This document shows positions 52,002 to 60,411 of a stretch of 64,000 nt of DNA, piece by piece. Every line of letters starts with the position of its first letter. The first letter of the stretch is position 1. The notes under the pieces are model-generated. The model was not told the DNA's origin, searched no databases, and saw nothing but the letters and a program-made list of their open reading frames with translations. A program made the position numbers and the translations under genes. This DNA is from Mycobacterium sp. GTDB taxonomy: Bacteria > Actinomycetota > Actinomycetes > Mycobacteriales > Mycobacteriaceae. The stretch is taken from assembly GCA_025965895.1 (NCBI GenBank), contig JAOPWC010000174.1:118892-182891 (forward strand). The letters run 5' to 3'.

Positions 52002-52766
52002 CTAGTCTTGAATCTGCTCACCGAGCGACTGGCGCTCAACCGCCTTTTTGAGCATCACGATCAAGCACACCTCCCAGACCCCGAAAACCGCGGTCCCCAG
52101 CCAGAAACTGATGGAGCCGTTCCACGCCAAGGGTCCTGCCCTGAAAATGAACACCGGCCCCGCGAGCAATTCCGTGACGATTTGCCAAATGGATATGTAG
52201 CCCAGCCACTTCGGGAAGACGCTGTTTTTGTCCAGGAAGATCGCCAGGGCGAACACCATGTACGCCGTGGAGAAACAGCCCAAGGACCCGACAAACGACA
52301 GCAACGCCACGTCATACAACAGGGCGACGAGCTGTGGGTCACGATCAGGACGGAACACCGCCGCCAGGAACGCGAATGCCGCCAGAAGGCAACCCGGCAG
52401 CGCGCCGACAGCCAATGCGGCGACGTACGCGTAGGCGAACACCGGGCTCACCGACATCCGCTTGATTTCGAAACCGACGATGCCGTTGGCGACGCCGGCG
52501 AACCCGATGACGATCATCAAGAGCCCGAAGCCGATCTTGATCGTCAGCGCATGGGCGTGAAAAAACGCGACGATCTGGTCAGCGGGCACGTCCGGGCGGG
52601 GCGGCGGCATCACCCGGGTGAGTGCGACGAAAATCAGGCCGAACAAGCCGTAGAAGATCGGCACGGTCCAATAGCAGATCCACAGGTCGATCTTGCTGTT
52701 CTGCCGGTGCGGCTCAGCGTGGTCGGCCGCAGTCGGCACCGCCGACGCCGGCGCGGTGCCGGTCAC
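52002..52766 (-). CDS. Polytopic membrane protein, paralogue of the next gene
   Basis: 254 residues from GTG at 52766; a longer frame is rejected because it overlaps the next gene. Six to seven hydrophobic segments; the first starts at IDLWICYWTVPIFYGLFGLI. Motifs shared with the protein at 52763 are AAVFRPDRDPQLVALL, FPKWLGYISIWQI and FRAGPLAWNGSISFWLG. I do not recognise a named family. The start overlaps the preceding stop (GTGA), so both are made together, and a heterodimer in the membrane is likely. Location beside oxidase subunits suggests a respiratory or quinone-linked role. Confidence 0.83.
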   Translation of the reverse strand: MTGTAPASAVPTAADHAEPHRQNSKIDLWICYWTVPIFYGLFGLIFVALTRVMPPPRPDVPADQIVAFFHAHALTIKIGFGLLMIVIGFAGVANGIVGFEIKRMSVSPVFAYAYVAALAVGALPGCLLAAFAFLAAVFRPDRDPQLVALLYDVALLSFVGSLGCFSTAYMVFALAIFLDKNSVFPKWLGYISIWQIVTELLAGPVFIFRAGPLAWNGSISFWLGTAVFGVWEVCLIVMLKKAVERQSLGEQIQD

Positions 52767-53506
52767 TGCGCGGCCCGTTCTTCGGCACCCTGGCGTCTGA
52801 TCGCGGTCCGAACGACGACGAACATCACGACGAGGAACAGCGTGAAGGCGCCAATCCGCAGCCAGAAGGAGATCAGGCCGTCCCAGGCCAGCGGTCCACT
52901 GCGGAAGATGGCCGCGCAGGCGGACGGGGCCATCGCCACGGCCGTCACGATGCTGAATGGCGCGACCCAGCGCGGAAATATCGGCCGCGGCCGCGCATCG
53001 AGGTAGACCGCCAGGGCGAGGCACAGGTTCTGCACAACGATCATGCCGACCGGCGCGGCGAACGTGATCCAGGCCAGGTCATTCAGCAGCATGATCAGCT
53101 GCGGATTCCGTTCCGGCCGGAAGGCGGCGACCAGCCAGAAAAGGTCCGCGACGGCGAACAGTGTCGCGCCGCTCACCGCAGCGGTCAGGTAGCAGTAGCC
53201 AAGCACCTGGTTCGGCATCGCCATGCGCTTCATCTGGACGACGATCACCATGAAAAACGGAATCAGCATGATGCCGAACAGGTTGTAGGTGATCATGCTG
53301 AACCGGATCATGGCGACATGGTGTTGGTAGAACGCAGCCACTTGGTCAGCCGTCATCTCAGGCGACATAGGCGGGAAGAAGCCGGGGAACGACAGGAACG
53401 CGATAAGCAAAAGGACGCCGAAGACCGGCACCGTCCACACGCATATGAGCTGTCCGCGAATGTTCGGCGTCGTCTGGGCATTCTGTGCCTCAGCGATTCT
53501 TTGCAT
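52763..53506 (-). CDS. Polytopic membrane protein, first gene of the oxidase-like cluster
   Basis: 247 residues from ATG at 53506 (GTG at 53509 is an alternative; GGGAG is upstream). Seven probable helices with AAFRPERNPQLIMLLND, FPRWVAPFSIV and FRSGPLAWDGLISFWL, the same motifs as its paralogue at 52002. Both have a conserved loop of type P-x2-x-ADQ(I/V)xAF(F/Y)xxH near residue 55. Possible function: membrane anchor or sensor for a redox enzyme. Two copies of a TAGCCG-type operator lie upstream, shared with the divergent TetR. Confidence 0.82.
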   Translation of the reverse strand: MQRIAEAQNAQTTPNIRGQLICVWTVPVFGVLLLIAFLSFPGFFPPMSPEMTADQVAAFYQHHVAMIRFSMITYNLFGIMLIPFFMVIVVQMKRMAMPNQVLGYCYLTAAVSGATLFAVADLFWLVAAFRPERNPQLIMLLNDLAWITFAAPVGMIVVQNLCLALAVYLDARPRPIFPRWVAPFSIVTAVAMAPSACAAIFRSGPLAWDGLISFWLRIGAFTLFLVVMFVVVRTAIRRQGAEERAAQ

Positions 53507-53573
53507 CACGCTCCCGTTGCTTCACCATTGGCGGAATGTGAACTTGCGGTCGCCTGCGTGGCTCCTCTGAGGA

Positions 53574-53587
53574 TAGCCGATCGGCTA
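53574..53587. promoter_or_regulatory. Operator 1, TAGCCG-AT-CGGCTA
   Basis: TAGCCGATCGGCTA is a perfect 14-base palindrome 68 bases upstream of the membrane protein start at 53506. A second copy is exactly 50 bases further along. Confidence 0.75.
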
Positions 53588-53623
53588 GTCGGCACGATAG
53601 GTGCTCGGACCGGGACGGGTCAA

Positions 53624-53637
53624 TAGCCGAGCGGCTA
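53624..53637. promoter_or_regulatory. Operator 2, TAGCCG-AG-CGGCTA
   Basis: TAGCCGAGCGGCTA, same 6-base arms as operator 1, begins 50 bases from it and ends 10 bases before the TetR start at 53648. Both copies are thus placed to control each divergent promoter. Confidence 0.75.
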
Positions 53638-53647
53638 CCCTCGACGG

Positions 53648-54238
53648 GTGGTTTCCGCAGTGCCCGCGTTTCCCCTCCGGCCAGCTTCCGCGCCACGGTC
53701 CGCCGCGAAGACACGGATCCTGAACGCCGCGCTTGACCTGTTCGCTGAGCACGGTGTCAGCGGGACGTCGTTGCAGATGATCGCCGAACTCGTCGGTGTC
53801 ACCAAGGCGGCGGTCTACCACCAGTTCAAGACCAAAGACGAGATCATCATCGCCGTCACGGAGAGGGAACTGGGCAAACTCGAGGACGCACTGACTGCCG
53901 CGGAGGCCGAGCAATGCCGCCCGCGGGCGCGCGAGCTACTGCTCACCAGGGTGGTCGACTTGGCGATCGAGCGGCGCGGCATGATCAGCATCCTGCAGTT
54001 TGATCCCGTGATCGTTCGGTTCCTGGCTGAGCACGAGCCGTTCCAGCAGTTCACCGACCGCCTGTACCGGGCCCTGCTCGGGGACGAGGCGGGCGCCGAG
54101 GCGCGGGTGCAGGCCGCGATGCTCTCGGGAGCGATCGCTGTCGCTGTGATGCACCCGCTAGTCGCCGGTATCGACGAGGACCACTTGCGCGCGCAGGTGC
54201 TGCACTACATGCGGCGGTTGATCGATCTGCCAGATTGA
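53648..54238 (+). CDS. TetR-family regulator of the oxidase-like membrane cluster
   Basis: 196 residues from GTG at 53648. ILNAALDLFAEHGVSGTSLQ and VTKAAVYHQFKTKDEIIIAV make a canonical helix-turn-helix near residues 25-70, ending in the YHQFKTK signature. The remainder is an alpha-helical effector domain. Two TAGCCG palindromes upstream are probably its own binding sites, controlling both itself and the divergent membrane genes at 51090-53506. The ligand is unknown. Confidence 0.88.
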   Translation: MVSAVPAFPLRPASAPRSAAKTRILNAALDLFAEHGVSGTSLQMIAELVGVTKAAVYHQFKTKDEIIIAVTERELGKLEDALTAAEAEQCRPRARELLLTRVVDLAIERRGMISILQFDPVIVRFLAEHEPFQQFTDRLYRALLGDEAGAEARVQAAMLSGAIAVAVMHPLVAGIDEDHLRAQVLHYMRRLIDLPD

Positions 54239-54268
54239 AGCAGGGCACGCAGTGGGGCTGGTTGTCGG

Positions 54269-54583
54269 TCACGTAGTGCTGCTGGGGGCGCCATGCTGTT
54301 CGGTTTCCGGAGCATCTTGGACCCCGTCTTCGTACAGCACGTCCGGTTCGAACATGTCCGGCTTCAGGCGCTTGTCGTCTGCTTGCCCCGGGCGGGTATC
54401 CGGCGTGGTCGCCGGCCCGCTGTCGCGGGGCTGGCGCTGCCGCAGCGAGTCGACGGCCAAAAGGAGCAGGCCGAGGGCCGCTAGCACGATCACGATCAAG
54501 CCGACCACAGTACTTCCGGTTACCACGGCCGCCACCAAGGCGACAACGGCGATGACGGCCAAGATCAGCGCGCCGATCAGCAT
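54269..54583 (-). CDS. Small membrane protein of unknown function
   Basis: 104 residues. Two hydrophobic helices (about residues 2-20 and 25-44, rich in Val/Ala/Leu) are followed by a 60-residue charged cytoplasmic or extracytoplasmic tail rich in Pro, Asp and Glu. AAGGAGGA stands in front of the ATG at 54583. It converges on the TetR gene 30 bases away. Such proteins are common in mycobacteria and have no assigned function. Confidence 0.75.
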   Translation of the reverse strand: MLIGALILAVIAVVALVAAVVTGSTVVGLIVIVLAALGLLLLAVDSLRQRQPRDSGPATTPDTRPGQADDKRLKPDMFEPDVLYEDGVQDAPETEQHGAPSSTT

Positions 54584-54599
54584 TGATCATCCTCCTTGT

Positions 54600-55770
54600 G
54601 CGCCACTCCCTATAGTGCGTGGTTACCCAGGGTGAACGTGGTGGAACCGGTATTCGCGCCGGATGCGGCCTCCGCCGGGGAATGCGCTGAAGCGCTCGAC
54701 CCGTCACTCCAGCCAGGCCGCATTTATATCAGTCCATCGCCCAACTACAGCCCCGGCTGCGATGTCGATTAGGGCAGGATGACCGAAACGCGCCGGTTTA
54801 TCGGCGTTCGTCGAGACACGCCTCGTCCGGGGTTACGCACGTATCGGTTGAACCCGTTGACCACCAGCCGCTGGGTGGGTGCGATTGGCATCGGCGTGCC
54901 ACCGGCCGTAACGAACTGCACCAAGGCATGCACGGCTGGCAGGAGCCCCACGAGCAGGAACCCGAGCGCCGCCGCCACTCGCCTTCTCGCGGTGGAGCAG
55001 GAACTGCGAGCGGGTGAGCCAGCGAATGAGACCGGCAACGGTCCCGGGCGCTGCCATACGCCATGATGGTTGGCGTTTCGGCAAAACGGCTCGCCCGCTC
55101 ATCGACAGCTGCTCAAGCCCGTACGGGCGCCGCCTTAGGGCCGCCCGTCGGCAATCTGCTGAAAGCTGGCGTGCCCCCACGGGTGGCAGTCAACGGGTTT
55201 CATTCAGCAAAGCCAGCACCGATGTCACGAGGAACATTACAGGCGATCGGTCGTCGGCGATACGTGCTGCGCCGGCCGAACATACCGCGACGGTGAAGTC
55301 ACCCGGGTCAGCCCTCCAAAATGGCGCCGGCCGGGTCGGGATGCATCGCGGCTCGACGACGAAGTGAGACAGTTCGAGTCCCTGCGAGGCGAACTGGTCG
55401 ATGCGCGCGGTGTCGGCGCCGCGCAGGATTCGGCCGCCGAAGCAACACTTCACCGAGCCCAAGGTTGCCTACGTGAAAGTAGACGGTATTCGGTCGATCA
55501 GACATGCAGTTGCCTCGCAATCGGCGTCGATTGGATGACGGTCGCACGCCGCAGGGTCGTGCTGTCGTCAGGCGGGGTCAGCCGATTGACAATGTCGCGG
55601 TCGGAAGACTCCGTTGTCGACCTTTACATCATCATGATCAATATCGTTGCGGCCGCACCGGGTTGGGGCGTTCTATTCAGGGCGTCTGCGTACGTTCGCC
55701 CAAGAACAGGATCAGCACCGATGACCGAAACACCGGCCGGCGGTTCTTCGGCTGCGATGGGCCGCTGTCG
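54600..55770. other. Gene-poor stretch of about 1.2 kb
   Basis: Apart from the broken methyltransferase described separately (54769-55102), I see no convincing gene here. Open frames are short, overlap one another and change composition. A minus-strand frame starting near 55505 (MSDRPNTVYFHVGNLG) can be joined by one frame change to a further 60 residues, but I do not recognise it. Around 55615-55660 the DNA is AT-richer and could hold the promoter of the ABC transporter. Confidence 0.6.
54769..55102 (-). pseudogene. Broken isoprenylcysteine/phospholipid methyltransferase-like gene
   Basis: The minus strand encodes MAAPGTVAGLIRWLTRSQFL from 55057, the start of an isoprenylcysteine carboxyl methyltransferase-family membrane protein. 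After a change of frame comes LGFLLVGLLPAVHALVQF, then PIAPTQRLVVNGFNRYVRNP. That family continues here with M-Y and two more helices carrying the active site; instead the frame reaches a stop at 54769. So it has a frameshift and has lost its C-terminal catalytic part. Confidence 0.7.
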
Positions 55771-55774
55771 GTGA
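55721..55774 (+). other. Possible 17-codon leader ORF overlapping the ABC permease start
   Basis: ATG at 55721 opens a 17-residue frame (MTETPAGGSSAAMGRCR) whose TGA overlaps the GTG start of the permease in a GTGA arrangement. It may be a leader peptide that couples or attenuates translation of the transporter, or a chance frame. The permease itself has no clear ribosome site, which favours coupling. Confidence 0.35.
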
Positions 55775-56643
55775 GCACGGCCTCGGTTGAGGCGGTCACC
55801 GATTCGCGCGGCCGGTCTGCGGGTGTTCGCGAACGGGTGCCCCACCGCTTACGGCGACGATCCGCCGCCCTGCCACTCGCGCTGCTCGGCTTGGCCCTGT
55901 TCGTCGGTGGCTGGTACCTGTGCGTCGAGGTCCTCGCCCTGCCCCGCTTCCGCGCGATTCCCGGTCCCACCGAAGTGATCCGCGAATGGCTGAGCACCGA
56001 CCCCGTCTACGGGACGTCGATCTTCACGGCGTCGTATTACGAAGACATCTGGGCCAGCGTGCGACGTGTGGCCATCGCGTTCGGTGCCGCGCTGGCCACC
56101 GGCATCCCCCTCGGCCTGTTACTGGGCTGGTCGACGCGGTTTCGCCAATACACGTTCCCGGTGTTCGAGCTGATCCGGCCGATCCCGATCCTCGCCTGGG
56201 TTCCATTGGCGATCCTGATGTTTCACAGCAGGGAGGGCTCGGTCATCTTCTTGACCTACCTGGCCGCCTTTTACGCCGTCACGCTCAACACGTTGCTGGG
56301 CGTGCACTCGGTCGATGCCAACCTGATACGGGCCGCCCGCTGCCTGGGTGCGGGATCGGCTGCCGTGCTGCGCACGGTGGTCATCCCCGGCTCCCTGCCG
56401 TACATCTTCACCGGCCTGCAGATCGCGATGGGCGTCGCCTGGTTCTCGCTGGTCGCGGGCGAGATGATCGCCGGACAGTACGGCCTGGGTTACTTGATCA
56501 ACGCCTCCTACACGACGACCCGCTACCCGACGATCGTGATCGCCATGATCACCCTCGGCGGGGTGGGTTTCGCCTGCAGCGCTTTGATCCGTCTCGTCGG
56601 CAATCGTCTGATGGTGTACCGCGTCAGGAGCAAGTCGTCGTGA
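55771..56643 (+). CDS. ABC transporter permease (SsuC/TauC/NrtB family)
   Basis: 290 residues from GTG at 55771; the start is not certain since upstream sequence stays open. LPLALLGLALFVGGWYLCVE is the first helix. Five more follow, with the ABC-permease EAA loop in RAARCLGAGSAAVLRTVVIP near residue 190. The pattern LELIRPIP-LAWVPLAIL (here FELIRPIPILAWVPLAIL) is typical of the aliphatic sulphonate/taurine/nitrate importer group. It starts a five-gene operon with its ATPase overlapping by 4 bases. Confidence 0.88.
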   Translation: MSTASVEAVTDSRGRSAGVRERVPHRLRRRSAALPLALLGLALFVGGWYLCVEVLALPRFRAIPGPTEVIREWLSTDPVYGTSIFTASYYEDIWASVRRVAIAFGAALATGIPLGLLLGWSTRFRQYTFPVFELIRPIPILAWVPLAILMFHSREGSVIFLTYLAAFYAVTLNTLLGVHSVDANLIRAARCLGAGSAAVLRTVVIPGSLPYIFTGLQIAMGVAWFSLVAGEMIAGQYGLGYLINASYTTTRYPTIVIAMITLGGVGFACSALIRLVGNRLMVYRVRSKSS

Positions 56644-57467
56644 GCAGCGGACACCTGACTCTCGCAGGGGCGGGCAAGGCGTACCGCACGGCGGGCGCGC
56701 CGGTGATCGCGGTGGACGGGTTCGATCTCGACATCGCCGCGGGTGAGCTGCACGTCATCGTCGGTCCCTCCGGCTGCGGAAAGAGCACCCTGCTTAGCGC
56801 GGTAGCGGGTTTCACCGAGATCACCTCCGGCCGCATCGAGCTCGACGGGAAACTGTTGTGCGGCCCGGGGCGGCCGACGGCCGATATCGGACCCGACCGT
56901 GTTGTCGTCTTTCAAGACAGCACCCTGTTCCCGTGGTTCACAGTCGCTGAGAACGTCGCGTACGGACCCGTCACGCAGCGCAAGGTGAGCCGTCGCGAGG
57001 CCGGCGTCATCGCCCGCGAGCAGCTGAACCGGATCGGACTGCGCGAGATCGCGGACCGCTACCCGGGCGAGCTGTCCAGCGGCGTCCAGCGACGGGTGGA
57101 GATTTTGCGTGCGCTGGTCATGGAGCCGGCCGTACTACTGCTCGATGAGCCGTTTCGCGGTATGGACGCGATCTCGCGCGCCGCGATGCACGATGCGCTG
57201 CTGCAAATGTATGACCGGTCGGCTGTGACGGTGCTGTTCATCACCCACGACATCGAGGAGGCCGTTTATCTGGGCAGCCACGTCACCGTGATGACCTCGC
57301 GTCCCGGTCGGGCCAAGACCACGATCGAGATCGTCCTCCCGCGGCCACGGGACCGTCGCGTGGTGACCTCGCCAGACTTCCGCAGGCTCGTCGGCGAGGT
57401 TTCTGCCGCGGTGCGGAACGAGGCCAGGGTCGCGTTCGAGGCGGGCGAGCGCGAAATGGCCGGATGA
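56640..57467 (+). CDS. ABC transporter ATP-binding protein
   Basis: 275 residues from GTG at 56640, which overlaps the permease stop. Walker A GPSGCGKST near residue 38, Q-loop VVFQDSTLFPW near 83, a signature LSSGVQRR near 143 (LSGGQ variant) and Walker B VLLLDEPFRG near 163 are all present. It energises the first permease. The LSSGV signature differs from the standard LSGGQ but keeps the Ser and Gly. Overlap by ATGA with the second permease gene implies one transcript. Confidence 0.92.
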   Translation: MSSGHLTLAGAGKAYRTAGAPVIAVDGFDLDIAAGELHVIVGPSGCGKSTLLSAVAGFTEITSGRIELDGKLLCGPGRPTADIGPDRVVVFQDSTLFPWFTVAENVAYGPVTQRKVSRREAGVIAREQLNRIGLREIADRYPGELSSGVQRRVEILRALVMEPAVLLLDEPFRGMDAISRAAMHDALLQMYDRSAVTVLFITHDIEEAVYLGSHVTVMTSRPGRAKTTIEIVLPRPRDRRVVTSPDFRRLVGEVSAAVRNEARVAFEAGEREMAG

Positions 57468-58288
57468 GTACGCCGATGGCGTCGCGCGAAACCCGCCGAG
57501 CCGACGCCCTGCGGCGCGGCGCGGCGGGAGTGCTCGTGGCCGGGCTGGCCTGGGAACTTGCGACCCGCCTGCGCGAATGGGCCGGCGTGGCCGTGCCGAT
57601 GGTTTCGCAGTTACCACCGCCTACCGCGGTGGCCGCGGACTTCCTGAAGCTCGCCGTCAACGGCGGCTACTGGAACAGCTGGTCGTTGTCGTTTCAGCGG
57701 GTGCTGGTCGGGTTCGCCGCGGCGCTGGTGGTGGGCGGCGCGTACGGATTGCTGATGGCGACCCGGCCGCGGTTCAAACAAGTGGTCTTCCCGGTGTTCG
57801 AGTCACTGCGCCCCATCCCCCCGCTCGCCTGGGTGCCCCTGGCGATTCTCTTCTGGCCGACGCAGGAGCTGTCGATCACGTTCGTCACGTTTCTTGGAGC
57901 ACTGTTTCCGATCGTGCTCAACACGGTCGGCGGGGCAGAACAGATCGACCGTCGGCACGTGCTGACCGCCCGATCCATGGGAGCGGGCAGGGGGTACCTT
58001 TTCCGGCGCGTGCTGCTGCCCGCCTTGCTGCCGTCGCTGCTGACCGGAGCGGCGGTCGGGATGGGGATCACATGGGAGGTCGTCGTGGCGGCAGAGCTGA
58101 TCTCCGGCGGGGGGCAGCAATCCGGCGACGGGGGCCTGGGTTTTCTCGTCTGGAACGCCTACCAAGGCAATGACCTGTCCCGCGTGGTCGTCGGGATGGT
58201 CAGCCTGGGCATCGCCGGCTACCTATCGAGCGGGTTCGTCCGCATGCTGGGCAATCGCCTGATGCCGTGGCGCAGGGCATCCGCATGA
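57464..58288 (+). CDS. Second ABC transporter permease (SsuC/TauC/NrtB family)
   Basis: 274 residues. Similar plan to the first permease: FESLRPIPPLAWVPLAILFW near residue 110 and the EAA loop in LTARSMGAGRGYLFRRVLLP near 170, with six hydrophobic segments. A glycine-rich loop (SGGGQQSGDGGLGF) is present before the last helices and absent from the first permease. Two different permeases suggest a heterodimeric pore. Confidence 0.9.
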   Translation: MSTPMASRETRRADALRRGAAGVLVAGLAWELATRLREWAGVAVPMVSQLPPPTAVAADFLKLAVNGGYWNSWSLSFQRVLVGFAAALVVGGAYGLLMATRPRFKQVVFPVFESLRPIPPLAWVPLAILFWPTQELSITFVTFLGALFPIVLNTVGGAEQIDRRHVLTARSMGAGRGYLFRRVLLPALLPSLLTGAAVGMGITWEVVVAAELISGGGQQSGDGGLGFLVWNAYQGNDLSRVVVGMVSLGIAGYLSSGFVRMLGNRLMPWRRASA

Positions 58289-59085
58289 CCGACCCCACCC
58301 GCGGCGCCGTGCGCTTCGACCACGTGTCCTACCGCGTTACGAGTGGCGACACCGCGCTGCAAATTGTCGAGGACTGCTCTTTCGGCCTCGCGCCCGGCGA
58401 GATCGCCGCGATGATCGGGCCATCGGGGGGCGGAAAATCCACCGTCGGATACCTACTCGCAGGATACGAGCGGCCCACGGCCGGCCGGGTCGTCGTCGAT
58501 GGGCGCGAGGTCAACGATGCGTCCCCCGAACGGCTCATGCTATTTCAGGAGAACGCGCTGATGCCGTGGTTGACGACCTTCGAAAACGTCATGTTCGGAC
58601 CGCGCGCCCGCGGCGAAGGCGGCTCCGAGGCGCAGCGCAGGGCCAACGGCCTGCTCGCCCGCATGGGCCTCGCCGAGTTCCACGACCGCTATCCGCACGA
58701 GTTGTCCGGCGGGATGCGCCGCCGTGCCGAACTCGCCCGCGCGCTCATCAACGATCCCGCCGTGCTCGTACTCGACGAGCCGTTCCGCGGTCTCGACGCC
58801 ATGACGCGCGAACTGATGCAGGAGTACACCGCGGAGCTTTTCGCCGAACAGCCGCGCACGGTCCTGTTCATCACCACCGACATCGACGAGGCGCTGCTGC
58901 TGGCCGACCGGCTTCTGGTAATGACCGACCGTCCGGCCTGTGTGCGCGCCGAGTTTCAGATCGAGCTGCCCCGGCCGCGGCACCGCCCCGACCTGCTGCG
59001 CGACACTCACCTGCAGCGAATCAAGGATGACACCTTCGATCTGCTGCAAAACCGTGGTTCGGCCAGCCCGCTGCTCGACTCGTGA
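58285..59085 (+). CDS. Second ABC transporter ATP-binding protein
   Basis: 266 residues from ATG at 58285, overlapping the permease stop by ATGA. Walker A is GPSGGGKST near residue 46, Q-loop LMLFQENALMPW near 85, signature LSGGMRRR near 140 and Walker B VLVLDEPFRGLDA near 160. The H-loop position reads LFITTDIDEALL, with Thr instead of the usual His (LFITHD in the first ATPase), so this copy could be catalytically weak and form one competent plus one impaired site with its partner. Confidence 0.9.
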   Translation: MTDPTRGAVRFDHVSYRVTSGDTALQIVEDCSFGLAPGEIAAMIGPSGGGKSTVGYLLAGYERPTAGRVVVDGREVNDASPERLMLFQENALMPWLTTFENVMFGPRARGEGGSEAQRRANGLLARMGLAEFHDRYPHELSGGMRRRAELARALINDPAVLVLDEPFRGLDAMTRELMQEYTAELFAEQPRTVLFITTDIDEALLLADRLLVMTDRPACVRAEFQIELPRPRHRPDLLRDTHLQRIKDDTFDLLQNRGSASPLLDS

Positions 59086-59120
59086 AGCGCAACCCGACCA
59101 CCGCACGGAGAACGAACATC

Positions 59121-60236
59121 ATGCGATTCAAAGCCACCTTCGTTGCCGCACTGGTCACCATGATTGCCGCTGCAGCCTGCGCGGCCGTCGGCAACCTCAA
59201 CGGCAGCGATGTCGGCGCGCAGGGTGGCGCGGTGCACCTCACCGTCGGCTACCAGCCGTACTACACCGAGTCGTGGTCGGGCGTGGTGATGCGCGGCAAG
59301 GAGTTCTGGAAGAAATACCTTCCGCAAGGTTCCACTGTTGACTTCCAGATCGGCCTGCAGGGATCGATCATCGTCAGCCAGATGCTCGCAGGTAAACAGC
59401 AGATCGGATACGTGGGCGACATGCCCGCGATCGTGGGCGCAAGCAAGCGCAGCACCCGCGATCTGCGCATCGTCGCCACACTCGGGCTCGGTCAGGACCA
59501 GTGCGGCGTCTTCCTCACGCGACCCGACGCACCCAACTTCGGCAGCCAGCAAGACGCGATCGCCTGGTTCGACGGGAAGACGGTGGCCACACCGCAGGGC
59601 AGCTGCGCCGACCGGATCGCCCAGGGGACATTCGGCCAATTCCACGTCAAGCCAAGCGCCTACCTGAACCAGAGCATCGACGTGATCACGTCGAACTTCC
59701 AGAGCCACAAGGTCGACGCCGCGGTCATCTGGGAGCCGACGGCCTCCAAACTGGTCAACGCAGGATTGGCCAAACGCGTGGCCAGCGGTACCGCGGCGAA
59801 CCAGCACGACGGCGCATTCATGCTGATGGACAACGAATTCCTCGACAAACACCGTCAAGTCGCCGAGGCGTGGCTGAAAGCGGAAATCGACGCCCAGCGG
59901 TTCCTCGCTGACCCGGCGAACGCCGACCAGATCGTCCAGATGGCAAAAAACCAAACCGAGGGCTTCAACGCGACCGACCTACATGACGCGCTCTACCGGA
60001 ACTGGCCGGTGAACCTCGGCGGCAACACCGACGGGATCCGGCTGCAGCTCCCGTTCGTCCCGACCGGCGCAAGCGCCGCGCTCATCAACGCCGCCACCGG
60101 GTTCCTGTACCAGATCAAGGCGATCCCGGCAGCCACATTGCCTGACGGCGCGGTCCAGCCCGACATCACGGCGAAGGTGCTCGGCGACGCCGGCTTCAGC
60201 ACGGCACAGGGCGTCGGACTGGTCCGGGGTCAGTAG
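59121..60236 (+). CDS. ABC transporter substrate-binding lipoprotein (NMT1/SsuA-like)
   Basis: 371 residues from ATG at 59121 with ACGGAG upstream (a GTG at 59082 overlaps the previous gene and is an alternative). A hydrophobic leader, FKATFVAALVTMIAAAAC, ends in a Cys suited to lipid attachment. The mature part has LTVGYQPYYTESWSGV, GLQGSIIVSQMLAGKQQIGY and VDAAVIWEPTASKLV, typical of the SsuA/TauA/NMT1 group. It captures a small ligand outside the membrane and delivers it to the two permeases. The ligand is unknown. Confidence 0.88.
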   Translation: MRFKATFVAALVTMIAAAACAAVGNLNGSDVGAQGGAVHLTVGYQPYYTESWSGVVMRGKEFWKKYLPQGSTVDFQIGLQGSIIVSQMLAGKQQIGYVGDMPAIVGASKRSTRDLRIVATLGLGQDQCGVFLTRPDAPNFGSQQDAIAWFDGKTVATPQGSCADRIAQGTFGQFHVKPSAYLNQSIDVITSNFQSHKVDAAVIWEPTASKLVNAGLAKRVASGTAANQHDGAFMLMDNEFLDKHRQVAEAWLKAEIDAQRFLADPANADQIVQMAKNQTEGFNATDLHDALYRNWPVNLGGNTDGIRLQLPFVPTGASAALINAATGFLYQIKAIPAATLPDGAVQPDITAKVLGDAGFSTAQGVGLVRGQ

Positions 60237-60237
60237 A

Positions 60238-60300
60238 TAGCATCATCCCGGCGGGTCCGCCGCCCACGATCGCGCAGGTGGCCGTGTCGAAAGGCCAACC
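60238..60300 (-). pseudogene. N-terminal remnant of an FAD-dependent oxidoreductase
   Basis: On the minus strand a short reading frame gives DTATCAIVGGGPAGMML, the start of the Rossmann FAD-binding motif of a flavin monooxygenase. The homology then ends at the boundary with the transporter gene, and no further domain follows. It is a stub left by a deletion. Confidence 0.6.
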
Positions 60301-60411
60301 GCATCGGCAATCTACCTCGGGCTGCGGCGCAGCCGACATGGCCGAATTCCTCCCACTGATCTCGGGGCAAGGCATTTCCGATGAAGTAAGGGAACAGTTC
60401 GAACATGTTTC

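Noticed and set aside
55190..55547. Possible small protein from joined minus-strand frames (MSDRPNTVYFHVGNLG...)
   Set aside because: It needs a frameshift and I could not link it to any family, so it was not called as a gene.
55920..56640. 5' part of the long frame containing the first ABC ATPase
   Set aside because: This frame runs through the permease gene in another phase; the ATPase starts at GTG 56640 with overlap and a ribosome site.
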